The position numbers and the translations under genes were made by a program. This document shows positions 36,284 to 47,524 of a DNA stretch of 64,000 bases, piece after piece. The stretch comes from Timema cristinae (taxonomy: Eukaryota; Arthropoda; Insecta; Phasmatodea; Timematidae). Numbering within the stretch: the stretch's first letter is position 1; the number at the start of each line of letters is the position of its first letter. Below the pieces are notes generated by a model. The model was not told the origin of the DNA and did not search any database. It saw nothing but the letters and a program-made list of their open reading frames with translations. Location: contig JBCFYV010011135.1 in assembly GCA_039000515.1 (NCBI GenBank), positions 8,022,490-8,086,489 on the forward strand. The letters are read 5' to 3'.

Positions 36284-37788
36284 GGCCGTGTCTGAATAGT
36301 ATGTCCCCTACGCACTTGTGCACTTTAGTATAACATGTTTCTGGTGTCCATAAGTACATAGGGTGCATGATAGTTTTCGGAAAGTAAAGTACAGCTAGAG
36401 CCATCTTGTGGCTAATTCTGAAATATGCGTTTCCATGGTAACGATATTGAATTTTGATAGTGTTTTATAATTGCGTCAATGGTGACATATTTTTTAAGGC
36501 ACAAATTCATATTTGTCTTTTATCTTCCTTAATTCTATGAACCTTAGGGTTTGTTCCACTGTCCTTGTAAAGACGCACATTTCATATAAACGAGCACTAG
36601 ACTGTCTTTGCCACCTTCCTGTACTGACAGATACAATAATCATAATAAAAAAGAGCATTATAATATGCTTTAAAGTAGACAAAAGTAAAATGAGGTTAAA
36701 CCATATTTTTTATTTATCTAACCCCTTTACGTGTTATTATTAAAAAACATATTTGGAAAAGGTGCGCCAAAAATGGTCAGTACCATCACAGTTTTGTAAA
36801 CTTTAAAATTATTGAGAAGCTGACATTTAAACTAGGCCTAGCTTACATTAATATCAAGTTGTTTTAGAGCATGTAAAAGTATTGCCAGATAACTACATAG
36901 GTCTGTAGGAATTCCAAAATAAATTACTGTTACATGTTCTCTTGTTCTGAAACATTTTGCCAGAATTATTGACTGTTGAATAAACAAAGAAATTACAGCA
37001 ACGCGCCAAAAAGAGCGCGATGTACGCAGGGATACCAGTGAAACATTTTTGCATATGTAGTGAAATTGAATTAATTTACTTATATTTGTAAAGTATTATT
37101 CTCAAACTTTACTGAAGATCTTTTAACTCACAAATAAATTTCCTTTTGAGAGAGATTTTAACATTAGAAAGAGAAATGTAACCATTTTACATCATGTATA
37201 TAAACAAATAACAAACCATGCTAGTTTTATTTAACAGTATCGGAATGTTTTATTCCAATTTTACAAAATATATAATACTTTCATTCAATATAAAAAACTA
37301 ATTTAAGGTGGGGTGCTAGTGAGCGCGAGTTTAGTGCATTAATTTTGCAGTTTTTATAGCACAAACATCTTTTGGCCAAAATAAATCAAATATTTCTTCT
37401 ATAGAAACATAGAGTTTTGTTTTCTGCACATGCTAATCTCAACAGTTGTTGAATATCTGTCATGAGCATGTCAGCATTTGGTGACAAACTTTTCTCTTTA
37501 TTTAAAAAGTTTGTCACCAAATGCTGACATGCTCATGACAGATATTCAACAACTGTTGAGATTAGCATGTGCAGAAAACAAAACTCTATGTTTCTATAGA
37601 AGAAATATTTGATTTATTTTGGCCAAAAGATGTTTGTGCTATAAAAACTGCAAAAATACTGCCCTAAACTCACGCTCACTAGCACTCCACCTTAACTAAA
37701 GTGTGCGATAGAGGGCAAGTCATATGTGCCCTTTAGTAAAGTGTGCAATAAGGAGTGCAATTGTACACATTAAGAAAATTCAGACACC
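36284..37788. mobile_element. Possible DNA transposon remnant hosting a foldback element
   Basis: Left end ggccgtgtctgaatagtatg with gcactttagta; right end has the inverse wording (actttactaaaggg read on minus, and aattcagacacc at the edge). The imperfect inverted repeat spans about 50 bp. The interior includes short AT-rich frames without family features and the 393-bp palindrome at 37303-37695. Confidence 0.35.
37303..37695. mobile_element. 393-bp near-perfect foldback with TTAA at both ends
   Basis: Two arms of about 185 bp, inverted and nearly identical (left starts ggtggggtgctagtgagcg, right ends cgctcactagcactccacc), around a short centre (ttctctttattta). TTAA stands at both outer edges (37303-37306 and 37692-37695), as for piggyBac-type target sites, although the terminal bases are not the usual CCC. 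The low arm divergence means recent formation or ongoing conversion. A transcript would form a long double-stranded stem. Confidence 0.85.
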
Positions 37789-37789
37789 T

Positions 37790-38342
37790 TCATAAATCAC
37801 TTCTGGCCTTTAACCCGACATAATTTCAACTTTAAAGTGCACATGCTTCCAAGAACCCTTAGACGGACTAGGCAGACACAGCTATAGTACTTCGACTGTT
37901 CTTCGCAAGTTTCACGCTTCGCTTTAACCTCGCTTCACATTTAAAAAGTGGCCTTCACATATCCCTATTATTTTACTAAAGTAAAAATTGATTCCAAGAA
38001 GTAAATTAAAACCATAATTTATTTCAACTGTTTTAAATATCTTGCTTTATTTGATAAAATTTATATTTGCAGAGAGTTTTTTGTTTTAGTTTACAATAAG
38101 AATAATTTTTATCCGAGAGCAAACAAGGCTAATATTTTTAAAAAAAGTTGAAAAAAGAGAAGATAAAGTGTCCACGAAATGTATAAATTGTGACAAAATT
38201 TTAAAAACTAATGGTAGTACTTTAGGGTTGTTGACACACCTTTCTCAACACCCAACGCTAGAGCAAAAGTTATTTTATTTTTACCCTGATATTTTTTAGT
38301 TTAAATAACTGTGAAAGCAAATAATTTTTTTTAATATTAAAA
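37790..38342. other. AT-rich spacer, nothing recognised
   Basis: A short plus frame around 38090-38300 (with Cys and His codons: attgtgacaaaatttt and cacacctttctcaacaccca) hints at a decayed BED-type zinc finger of a hAT transposase, but it is too short to call. Confidence 0.3.
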
Positions 38343-38648
38343 AGTGACCTGGTGGTCTAGGGGTAAGGTGTCAGACTTCTGTGCTGGCGGTCGGGGTTCA
38401 ATCCTCGGTCTCGGCACAAATTTATCTGATTTCCAAACCCTTCCTTCACCTCTGACAAGACGTGTATTAATCACAACTTCTGAATGTTTGGAATGCCAGG
38501 CCTCCACCGTGGTTCGGATCCCACGTGAAACTGTAGGTCCTCCATTTCATCTCACAATCACCCTACCATTACACATTAGCGTAAGTGCGTGTAACCCTAA
38601 CGGGTAGTAAGATGCGGTGATAATCATGATGATGATGATGATGATAAC
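38343..38648 (+). repeat. SINE family A, full length
   Basis: Head gtgacctggtggtctagggg (box A), box B ggggttcaatcctcggtctc, body cccttccttcacctctgaca, tail gtgcgtgtaaccctaacggg / tagtaagatgcggtg, ending in an (ATG)n run. Best preserved copy of this family in the window, lying in the presumed intron upstream of the last NBAS-like exons. Confidence 0.82.
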
Positions 38649-39485
38649 GATAACAAAAACAACAAAAAATTAAAATATCATGGGAAATTGTTATTTCCCG
38701 TCCAAAAATTTCCCGAATCTAAATTGTTATTCTCACAAAGGCCTAAACAAAATTTAATAAATCATATGTTTTAAAATGAGGTGGCCCAATGGCTAAGTGA
38801 GATTATAATAGAAATAGATCAAAATAAAAAAATTGAAAAACTAACCAATAACTAATAAGTGTAAATTTGATGAAGAAAGCCCACCTAGGGGAAGAGGAAA
38901 AATATGGGAAGAATCCAATGCACAAAGGTGACATCTTCTTCTGTCTTCTATAGTAGAAATAGTCACATACACATTTTAACACAAATAGAATAATATTTCG
39001 GCATTGTTGCTTTTATCAAACAAAAATAAATAATTAGGGAATACGCTTTACACAATCACTGAATTATTTCATTTTTAATTTAAAAAAAATTATTTTCTGG
39101 AGTCTGGTTGTTAAGTTCATCTTATAAAATTATAAATTGCTCTTAACAACCAATAAGTACTAATCAGCATTAGAGCTCTAAAACAAATTTCACTAGAAAA
39201 ATTGATTTAAAAAAAAATAATTTAAGGATTAGTCTCGAGTCTGGAATATTCTTGAATCCTAGCATCTCTAATATTCTCAAGGATTGTAAGGATTGGAGAT
39301 CCCATCCTTTGTTTTGATAATATCAATCTAAAGTAACTTCTCCAGATTACACGAAATGCTTTCAGATAAGGTTTTATTTCTACCTTAGATTTTTCAGAAG
39401 TATGAATGAAAAAATGTCATCCATTGGAATTCAAACCTTTGGTCCTTTTAAATACGATACACGGTCAAAGGTTTGCATTTTTCAG

Positions 39486-39715
39486 TCACTAGGTGAACGT
39501 CTGACCAACGCCGAGTGCTTGTGGCTTATCGAGCGCTGTGCCACACACTTCAGCAAGATAACTGCCGCCGACGTGGTTAGTTTTGTCCAAGGAACCTGCT
39601 TCTCGGAGAGAGCAGTTGAGGGGATGAACACAGGATGCAGGAGGGCGCTGCTCATCAGGGCGGTGGAGCTGTGTGAGGATGACGCTCTCAGACTGAGAGG
39701 GGATCAGCGAGCGCA
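39486..39715 (+). CDS. NBAS: NBAS-like penultimate coding exon
   Basis: Exon 230 bp long from acceptor tttgcatttttcag to donor gcgca|gtaagt, entering in phase 0 and leaving in phase 2. It is GC-richer than the surroundings and encodes a helical segment (SLGERLTNAECLWLIERCAT, then HFSKITAADVVSFVQGTCFS, then RRALLIRAVELCEDDALRL). Such alternating Leu/Ala helices fit the alpha-solenoid C-terminal region of NBAS. On its own it would be unassigned; its place one intron before the more recognisable last exon decides the call. The phase does not match the exon at 23148-23350 (out in 2, in at 0), so at least one exon between them is missing from view. Confidence 0.62.
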
Positions 39716-41019
39716 GTAAGTCTTGGCACTAATAGACAAGTACTGCGACATATTTAGATAAGTGCTGGGACATATTTAGACAAGTACAAGGGCATCTCGA
39801 TACAAGTTTCACTTTAAAGATGTATACCTGGGATGTCACGGTAGCTATCTCATGATTATGTAATTATGTTATATGATCACGTCTTCTGTTTCATATATAC
39901 ACAGTTGCACATGTGTGTTGTGCAAACTCTTGTTAGATATTTTATTGAGAAATTTACTTTAATTCAATTTTTAATGCTTATTAAAGTCTATGGTCATAAT
40001 TTAAAATTAAAAATAATATTTCTAGTAAAATATGTATTGCAATAAATAAAATCAACATTGATTTTAAACAGGTTAACCAACATAATTCTATAACTAAATA
40101 ATGATTAAACTAATGCTAGTTTTATAGCTAAACGTATTAACTAATACGAGTTTTAAATATCTTAAGTTTGAAAACATTTAATATTATATTATATTCTTGA
40201 TATTACATTTTTAACATAAATTTTTATTTTCTAAAGGGACCAGATAAAAATAGTAAAAAGAATCATTCAATTATCTAGTAATTTACTTAGCTATTTTTAG
40301 TTTCATTGTTTTGTCATGACAATACAAGTAAACAACTTCAATCAAGTATAATTCAAAATGGACGACAATATTAACTAAATTTTCTTTTCGAACGTGGTTT
40401 TAAATCTCTATTATGTTATTAATGTGAAAATTAATATTAACTTTTAACAATCTGTTAAGTAACCCATTACCAAGTACATCAAGTGAAAGCTCGAATATGA
40501 CGAGCCTACAAAATTTTTGATTTTGATGTTGAGCTAAAAGGACGAGCTCGGCTCCAAGCTCGGAATCTGAGTACACGCAGAGCCCTAAATATCATCCCTT
40601 CTTTACTTTGCTGTTACTAGACAAGGAATTAAAATGTGTACATTTCCTTATATATTATATATTCGCATCCAATGTCCATTTCCTGTATTAGTCCTACGTG
40701 TTACTCTTTCCTTTTAAATGTTCCTATCTAGATGTCCTATCATCATTCTCTACCGATTTCCTTTTTCTCACTTTATTGTATTTTGGTTTTCTCTTTTAGG
40801 AAGTTCTTCATCACATTAGACACCCCCTTCTCATGTGTTCAGATATTATAACAATCGGTTTTCTTTAAGAGGCAGCCATTAACTTTTTGCCCAGTGGCAG
40901 CAATGTAAAGTGTGAACTGTGTTCTTCTTTTTTACCTTCCCAGTACCTTCTTCCAAATATTACAAAATGCCTCAAAAAAACAAAAAATCAAAAAGATGTG
41001 ATATCTTGTGTTGACAGAG
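39716..41019 (+). other. Last intron of the NBAS-like gene
   Basis: About 1.3 kb of AT-rich sequence between donor gcgca|gtaagt and acceptor ttgacagag. No repeats of note. The preceding CAG (41015-41017) would give phase 0 and break the frame, so the AG two bases later is the likely junction. Confidence 0.5.
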
Positions 41020-41284
41020 TATTGAGAGCGACCTCACACCCAGAGTGCTGGCACTTTTACTAAACCACGGTCTACTGGCCAGCGTAGTCGGCACACCTGT
41101 CTACCCTCAGCTCATCGAGGCGGCCCTTTCCGGGGACAAGGCCCCCACAATAGATCAACTGGTGGACCAGCCTTTGTCAGCTGGGTGTGAACCGGAGGCC
41201 TCAATGCTGCGCTTCCTTCTCCTGGGTGTACCCCCTTCGCTCACCACGTTCTCTGCCACACTGGCTGCGCTCAGAAGCAAATGA
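41020..41284 (+). CDS. NBAS: NBAS-like last coding exon with stop
   Basis: Starts after acceptor ttgacagag so that CA|T restores the frame, and ends with TGA at 41282-41284. Residues include IESDLTPRVLALLLNHGLLA, then SVVGTPVYPQLIEAAL, and near the end AGCEPEASMLRF and PSLTTFSATLAALRSK. The D..P..L.LLL...LL..V.TP.YP.I...L block and the terminal AG.E.EA..L......TFS.AL.A pattern fit the extreme C-terminus of vertebrate NBAS as I recall it. This exon carries most of the weight of the gene assignment. Codon composition is GC-rich compared with the flanks, as expected of real coding sequence here. Confidence 0.72.
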
Positions 41285-41414
41285 CGTTACATTAGAGCAT
41301 CACCGGTTCACGTTCATAAACATTCAGTGGGACAAAAAAACAACTGAATGTCACACATTGATTTAAAACAACGCTGTTGGATTTGTATGGTAGTTTTCCA
41401 TTTTTGAAATCTAG

Positions 41415-41420
41415 AATAAA
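41415..41420 (+). terminator. Poly(A) signal of the NBAS-like gene
   Basis: AATAAA in ctagaataaaatattac, 131 bases after the stop codon. A reasonable 3' UTR length for an insect gene. Confidence 0.6.
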
Positions 41421-41579
41421 ATATTACTATTTCAGGTGTTCATCATTAATTGTTTTTACAAAGTGTTTATTGACTCTTAAAAGGTTATTAAATCAAGATA
41501 AGGTTTTGTAAATCTTCGAAAACTTTGACTAGGTTTTAAAAAAAATAAGTTCAAAACTTGAACATTAAAAGTATTGAAA

Positions 41580-41970
41580 GCTAAAAATCTTACATCTTAG
41601 CACAGTCAGTAGCTTGTCTTCCTACAGAGTTAAGAGTCCCATCACTTTCCAGGGTGACTCCTAAAGTCGAGTTTTGATTACCTGTAAGACAACCCAGGTT
41701 AAAGCAACTCCTAAGTTGTGTCCTAACCTCCGTAACGTGTGTGTCCAGCATTCATTCCTCTCGCAGATGGAAGCTTGCCAAGGCTTGCAAGTGTTCTCAG
41801 TTGTCTGGTGATGAAATAGATTGATGGCAGGCACAAGGTAATCAGTTCCTAAATCGCCCATTGGGCGCATGGCTATGCTCTGGGGACACACCCATGATGG
41901 GCTAGAGGAGCCTGAGAAAGATATGGTTGGCACATGATAGGTGAAATATAGTTGTATTATTAATAGAGAT
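41580..41970. other. Unassigned, less AT-rich patch
   Basis: A 135-codon minus frame runs 41661-42068. Its middle (WVCPQSIAMRPMGDLGTDYL) looks non-random but matches nothing I know. It may be a dispersed repeat or an old gene fragment. No splice or start evidence. Confidence 0.25.
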
Positions 41971-41972
41971 AG

Positions 41973-42893
41973 GTTGAATCCTATATTTCTCGAATCTGAA
42001 TCTAAAATTTTCTTTCGGATCTTGAATCCAAATTTAAATACTCGAATCTTCAAAAGTACGGTTTTCATTGGCTAAAATTTTAACTTTTCTTTTGACAATT
42101 CTGAATTTATTAACAATATTACCATAAATGTTAATTTTAACTCATTGCTAGACCTAATTTATCTTTCTTTGTAATGTTTAATAATTTAATATGTAACCTT
42201 TGAATATGTGGTTTTTCATGTGTATTGTATTATCTAATTTTAATGTTTTCTGTGTATTAACTCTATTGTTTTCTGCTCTATTTGACTCTTTAATAGGATT
42301 AAAGTTATAAAGTTTTTCATTATTTATAAGCTTAGCAGTATTCTGTTGTTCAATCTATCTTCTCATCCATGATATAATATATATTATATTCAGACTTGTT
42401 ACTATCAATATTTCATTCAATTTCTTATAAGCTCAATATGTTTTTTGTTAATTAAAAATGTTTGCTGTCTAACTTTTTCCTTATATTTATTATCTCTTAT
42501 TTATCTTTTCATTTTTAATTAATTCCTTTTGTTATTGACTATTGGGCGTTCCTTGAATATTATTATCATAATTCTCCTTACTAATTCACTATGAATTTAA
42601 CTAAAATGTATTACGTTTGATTACCAGAACTCAATCTCAACTCTAAAGGAAACTTCATATTACAGTAGTGTTTTCATTTCATATTCACTTAGCATATTAT
42701 GAAATAATTTTAACAATTTATAATTAATATATATCTTACTTACAAGTGAAATTAATTAGCCAATTATATAAATGTATGTAATTCCTGAAAAATTGCAATT
42801 TGAGTTCAATCTAAAGCCTTTATATTTGGATTCCAGATATTTTTGCGAGATTCTCGAATCTCTTGAATACCATAGGATTCAAGGGATTCAAGC
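41973..42893. mobile_element. AT-rich element with imperfect inverted ends
   Basis: Left gttgaatcctatatttctcg and cttgaatccaaatttaaata; right, on minus, has gaatcctatggtattcaaga and tggaatccaaatataaa. The inverted similarity covers about 70 bp with gaps. The interior of about 800 bp is AT-rich and non-coding. A similar gattctcgaatct wording occurs near 39235-39300. No clear target duplication. Confidence 0.42.
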
Positions 42894-42989
42894 GTCCGAT
42901 ATATAATTATTTTTTAAATTTAATATTTATTAATACTTACTCTATGGTCCTAGAAACGCCAATGTTCATTGCCGCCTTTACTAAAGATT

Positions 42990-43165
42990 GCCAAATATCC
43001 CTATCTTGAGTGAGTGGCCATCTCATTACAGCCTATAGCTTTCGAGTTCTTTATTATGCTATCCTCCCGTCTGCGTCTAAGTCTTCTCAATGGTTTCTTC
43101 GTGTTGAGTTTGCCAGTCAATATTCTCAACAGGGTTCTAGAGTGCCGGAATCCTTGATACAACAC
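42990..43165 (-). pseudogene. LINE 3' end with a single copy of the 46-bp unit
   Basis: Same layout as the junction at 20.7 kb: cctatcttgagtgagtggcc and atctcattacagcctatagc (one diverged copy of the satellite unit), followed by tatcctcccgtctgcgtcta and caatattctcaacagggttc, which correspond to the LINE C-terminal coding sequence on minus. It shows what the locus looks like without satellite expansion. Confidence 0.65.
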
Positions 43166-43632
43166 TTACAAGTAGAGGGCAGACTGCTTTATTGCCACAC
43201 ACTATCTCATTCCGTTTTTGTTGAAATACATAAAAATTATAGAATTAATAAAAGGCATTATTTTTAACAGATACTTTATTTCTAAAACATTGAATTAAAA
43301 AGTGACCCAGACTACAGGCTGGAAACAGTAATGGATGTAAAAAAAATGTATATGGTGATAATAATAGTAAGACCCACTATGTGCTGGTTTATAAATTGCT
43401 ATGTGACGTCCGTCCAGCACATCTCCACAGTTGGTATAGTTTCATCTTTTGATAGAAATCTGTTGATACTTCTATCCACTTTGTTTCGTTGCTTGGGAAC
43501 TCAAACATAAGAAAAAATCCTGCATCATTTTCCATTTATACTTTTATCTATTGATGTAACCCTGCACATAATCTAAAAGTAATATGGTTTTATATTTTTA
43601 CCATGATTTTCTTAATCCTACTCCAATCATAG

Positions 43633-43875
43633 AAAACAGCTCTAGGGAGAAAAAGAGTAGCTAAAAGGAGTGGTGCTTCAAAGGGGGCTGCGAAAGAGCT
43701 TCTACTTGCCGAAGCTGAAAAGGCTCTTGACAGAGATGAGTTTAACTCATACTTCGAGGGTGTGGCTGCCAAAATGCATAGAGTGAATGAAGAGCAGCGA
43801 CGTTTTGCGGAGAAAATTATCAATGAGTCTGTTTTCCTTGGAATGTTAACAGACTTACCGAGTTTTCTCACTTAA
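43633..43875 (+). CDS. C-terminal exon of a BESS-domain-like protein
   Basis: Open from acceptor cttaatcctactccaatcatag (phase 0) to TAA at 43873-43875, 80 codons. A basic stretch (GRKRVAKRSGASKGAAKELL) is followed by DRDEFNSYFEGVAAKM, QRRFAEKIINESVFLGML and PSFLT. The D.F..Y....A.KM.....Q...A...IN...F pattern is that of a BESS-type tail, found in MADF-BESS transcription regulators and in the MADF-like second protein of PIF/Harbinger elements. No MADF domain is visible upstream in the window. A Harbinger transposase remnant lies 2 kb to the right on minus, so a transposon origin is possible, as is a host gene. A poly(A) signal follows at 44023. Confidence 0.6.
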   Translation, partial: KTALGRKRVAKRSGASKGAAKELLLAEAEKALDRDEFNSYFEGVAAKMHRVNEEQRRFAEKIINESVFLGMLTDLPSFLT

Positions 43876-44022
43876 ACACTCCCACCATGACATTTCCTCG
43901 TTACAATCAAGGTTTATATAGCATTCAAGGCAACTACAGACAGGTTGTTCCAAATTATCCTTCCAAGTGTGAACGTAGCCCCAAAATTCTTCTGAAAAGT
44001 ACTAGTAGTATGTATTCAGGAC

Positions 44023-44028
44023 AATAAA
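44023..44028 (+). terminator. Poly(A) signal after the BESS-like exon
   Basis: AATAAA in acaataaaataaaagt, 148 bases after the stop codon. Confidence 0.5.
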
Positions 44029-44127
44029 ATAAAAGTAAACTCAGTGAAAATGTTTTTTGTAAGCGAATGTAGTCCTACTCCAGTTTAACATTTTGTTTTA
44101 TTAAAATTATGTGTATTTTGTAATGTA

Positions 44128-44192
44128 CCGTGGCCACCTAATCTCCACCACCTAACCTCCACCACCTAATCACCACCTAACCTCCACCACCT
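44128..44192. repeat. Short minisatellite
   Basis: About five copies of a 12-15-bp cacctaacctccac-type unit. Confidence 0.7.
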
Positions 44193-44199
44193 ACAAAGT

Positions 44200-45740
44200 A
44201 CACACACTTACCTTGTTCTACTGTGATACCGGCATCTTGTTTACAACTTCTGCTTACATCAACAAACATGACTGTCCGCCTCTCAAGTTAAACAAGAAGG
44301 TAGTCCCGGAGTAAGTTGTGATTCGGCCCAGTTTCACAGAGTGGCGAGTGATGCGCAGGTGCTAGGACTCAGAGAAAAATGCGCTCTGTGTAATCACGTG
44401 TTACTCTGCCTCCCCCCTCTCCCTGAACTGTCGCTCTTTCGACCTTGTGTGCAGGCATTGAGAAGAGCCCAACACTATCATTTGTGGATTATGACATCAT
44501 TTGACTTAAAATACCTCCCTCCCATATTTTCCCCGCTGGGCAACTTTAATATAAACTAGTGCTCAGTATGGAGATAGCACTCTTTGATGCAGATAAGAAT
44601 TGGTAGATATTTGCATTATCATGTAAGGCATCGTAGTTTTGGACAAATTTTATATATACCTACTGTTGTATGGGAAACTAGGTAGATTTAACCCGCCAAT
44701 ATAATGTGGGGCCTAAATTTTGATATTCTTTGGATGTATTTTTTATTTATTTTAAATTCCATTCGGCTTGTTTTGGAAACCACCATAATGTGGTATTTGA
44801 CTGTTTGGGATCCGAGCTCGGATGACCAATTCTGATTTTACATTATTTAATCTTATCTTTGATAGTTTTCTCACCTTGTTAATTTTTTCTTTAAATTTAT
44901 TGTTATTGTGAGTCTAAGTTTAACTTGGGATGTTAGGTATCTTCGGTTACGGGTATATCCAGTAGGTATATTTGAAATGTTAGGAATATACACTTATTGT
45001 AGTGGATAGTATATAATGTATTAACTAGTTTTACGACATAGCTACCCCTGCCTCATGGATTAATATTTATAAATAATTTTGTATATAATCAATTACGAAT
45101 GCTGGAGTTTATTTATTAAAGTATGTTTTAAAATCATGATTTTGTTAGAAGTATACACTTTCAAGACGGACTTATCATTATTCTTGTATAGTTGTCTTTT
45201 GAAAGGCTTAGTCCTTAAAAGTAAGTGATGGGCGGTAATCATTCTGACTTATAATATTCCATAATTTTCACTATAACCTGATATGAGAACATTGAGATTG
45301 TAAACATTGTTGAATGATGTAAATATGTCCTAATATGGTAATTGTGATTTATTCGCTTTCTACAAACATTGTTTAGAAATATTAAAAACTCGTATTGATA
45401 TTGCGCATGGTGCTCAACTACGTAAAATTATATTGTAATTTAATATGAGGCTTATCTATTCTTTGATAATAAAGAGGCTTGAAGGCCATTATAGATATCA
45501 TGTTTCTCTTTTGCATTAAAGTCTAGCAATCCTCTATTTCCCTCCTTGTGTATTCTCAAATTATCTGTTTTCATATTTATCCAGATAGCTAGGTCTGTTT
45601 ATTTGGGGTGGATATTCGAGAGTTGGCCAATCAAAGGTCACTGATGATCAACCATTATTTTATTTGTCTTGCAACCCCTCTATAGAGGAGGGTTGAGTAA
45701 AGGCATGCATTTCTAATTTGTAATATTATTCTGCTACTTG
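44200..45740. other. Spacer, no gene supported
   Basis: A less AT-rich patch at 44240-44470 holds a 72-codon plus frame without family features. The rest is AT-rich. No exon with paired splice sites was found. Confidence 0.4.
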
Positions 45741-45750
45741 TATTTCTTAC

Positions 45751-46169
45751 CTTCATGTACTCCTCTCTCAGCACTTCAAATATTGCCTCACATGTCTCGG
45801 GTATGATAGGGCTTGCGGGGATATAGCCGTCGAAAACTTCGTGTCTTCCAAGGATCTCCCGGTTGCGAGAAACCTGAGCGTTGCTATCAGTCTTTCCTCT
45901 AGATGGCATCTCTCATCACTGTGTCCTGTTTGTATATTAAAGGAACAACTAGCGACAGAAGTCTTTGAAAACACTCAAGAGCTCATAAGCAAATAATTTT
46001 TATAATCACTCTTAGAGTTTAGTTCAAGTTCACGCAAAAGAGAGATGTCTGAAAATTTATGTCTTTGTTGTAACCAATGTTTTGAGCATAAGTTTCGCCG
46101 TTTTTTCTCACATACTTTATCATCTGCCAATAATAAAACTAAAGCCATAGCAGCACTTTTCTTAGACAT
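45751..46169 (-). pseudogene. PIF/Harbinger transposase N-terminal exon, broken
   Basis: Minus-strand exon starting with MSKKSAAMALVLLLADDK at ATG 46167-46169, followed by KHWLQQRHKFSDISLLRELE and NYLLMSS. After frame breaks come ERLIATLRFLATGRSLEDTK, FSTAISPQAL and IIPETCEAIFEVLREEYMK, ending at donor gaag|gtaaga. These are the ordered N-terminal motifs of insect PIF/Harbinger transposases (KRR..WVHPWL-type and ERL..TLRFLATG). At least two indels disrupt it, near 45970 and 45860. The catalytic exons do not follow. It is a different lineage from the exon at 12380-12624. Confidence 0.8.
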
Positions 46170-46364
46170 TTTTACGACCTCACGGGACAAATACATCAGT
46201 AAGCTGTGGCGTCTAGCGGTCTCGGCATGACACGTGTGTGGACAATTCCTGGCACACCTTTATAATCTAAGTTAAAAATATGACAAGCACAACACCCAGT
46301 CCTCAGCTGTTAATTTATTAATGTGAAAGAGTAAACCCATATTTTCATCAATTATACATTTTTT

Positions 46365-46432
46365 CGGCCATGCTGGGAATTGAACCTGGGAGCAGGTAGA
46401 TACGCTACTGACTGAGCTAAGGGGTCTGACTA
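46365..46432 (-). repeat. tRNA-like SINE head
   Basis: On minus this reads ccttagctcagtcagtagcg (box A) and ends caggttcaattcccagcatg (box B) with tRNA-like spacing. The acceptor ends do not pair cleanly, so a SINE head or tRNA pseudogene is preferred over a working tRNA gene. Confidence 0.5.
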
Positions 46433-46439
46433 CCCCTTA

Positions 46440-47390
46440 ATGTATGCAAACATGTTGGAAAAATATTATACCAACATAACAATAAAGCTCATAAGTCAAA
46501 ACTAGGAAAAACTAGCAACTTTAATATTAAAATCAGGATATTTACCTGAATGTTGGAAACTTCTAATGTTAGTATAGTGTGACTTTTTAAAATATTGATA
46601 GACCGAACCCTGTAAATCATCTTGTGAATAAACAGTGTCAAGTGAACACTAGGAATAGGTTAGTCGTCACTTAAGAGATAGCTGCACGCATTAAGTATCG
46701 ACCAAAGTATCGAAGAACAAAACATTCACATAAATGATGCTCAGAGAATTGTTACCTAAAATGTCTGTGTAATGCTTAATACTGTGATTATCTGATGCTA
46801 AACCTTGTGGAGTTGATCTCTCGGGCTTTGTAGTATAGTGTTTAATAACGTAGACATTCGCATAGAATGCCTTAGTGATGTCAATTTAAAGAACGTATCA
46901 ACAAAAATAGGTATCGGTATCAATATTCAATTAGGGAAACCCTATTTTATTAATACAATAGTAAAAAATACAACTTTCTATTATAATGGAATTCCCATAT
47001 TTATTAAACATATATACCAGCGTTTATTAAAAACATATATTTCTTACATCTAATTTGTAGTCTAACATCCTCTAAATCTTAAAGATGCCTAGCTTGGATA
47101 CATTTTCGTGAAGCTCTAAACCATTAACACACACACAAACACTAAAAAGTTATTTAAAATTACATATTGCTACCAATTCTCTTCTGTGGAGTCACTGAGA
47201 AATAGAAGTATTCAGTATATACATTCTTTTCCCAAAAAACCTTTTTATTTTTTATATGAAATAGCTCCTGCTTTGGAAAATAAGTTCTCAGCAAATAAAC
47301 AGTTGTTTAATTTATACCTGTGTGTAATTACTCATATCAGTATAAGTATAGAAACAAATGTATCAAATAAAAGAGTACCGTCAACTGGTC
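46440..47390. other. AT-rich spacer, nothing recognised
   Basis: Short open frames (46838-47053, 47186-47401) show only AT-biased composition. Confidence 0.45.
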
Positions 47391-47394
47391 ATAT

Positions 47395-47520
47395 GGTCTA
47401 AGCCTTCACTTTCGCAATAAACTAGACTGTTGTTGATAACTGGGAGATAGGTGTTCGTATCCTGTTCATGTGTACTGAGGAGGGTTATTACTAAATGGTT
47501 TTACACTCTTCTTACACAGG
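47395..47520 (+). repeat. SINE fragment (family B head)
   Basis: Contains gccttcactttcgcaataaa, gactgttgttgataactggg and a box B-like ggtgttcgtatcctg, then a body resembling gaggagggttattactaaat. Comparable with the head at 35.5 kb; tail missing. Confidence 0.45.
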
Positions 47521-47524
47521 CTTA

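Noticed and set aside
40974..41019. Acceptor at 41017 for the last NBAS-like exon
   Set aside because: It would leave the frame out of phase with the previous exon; the AG two bases later restores it.
46365..46432. Functional tRNA gene
   Set aside because: Box A and box B are present but the acceptor ends do not pair, and similar heads occur in the SINEs of the window.
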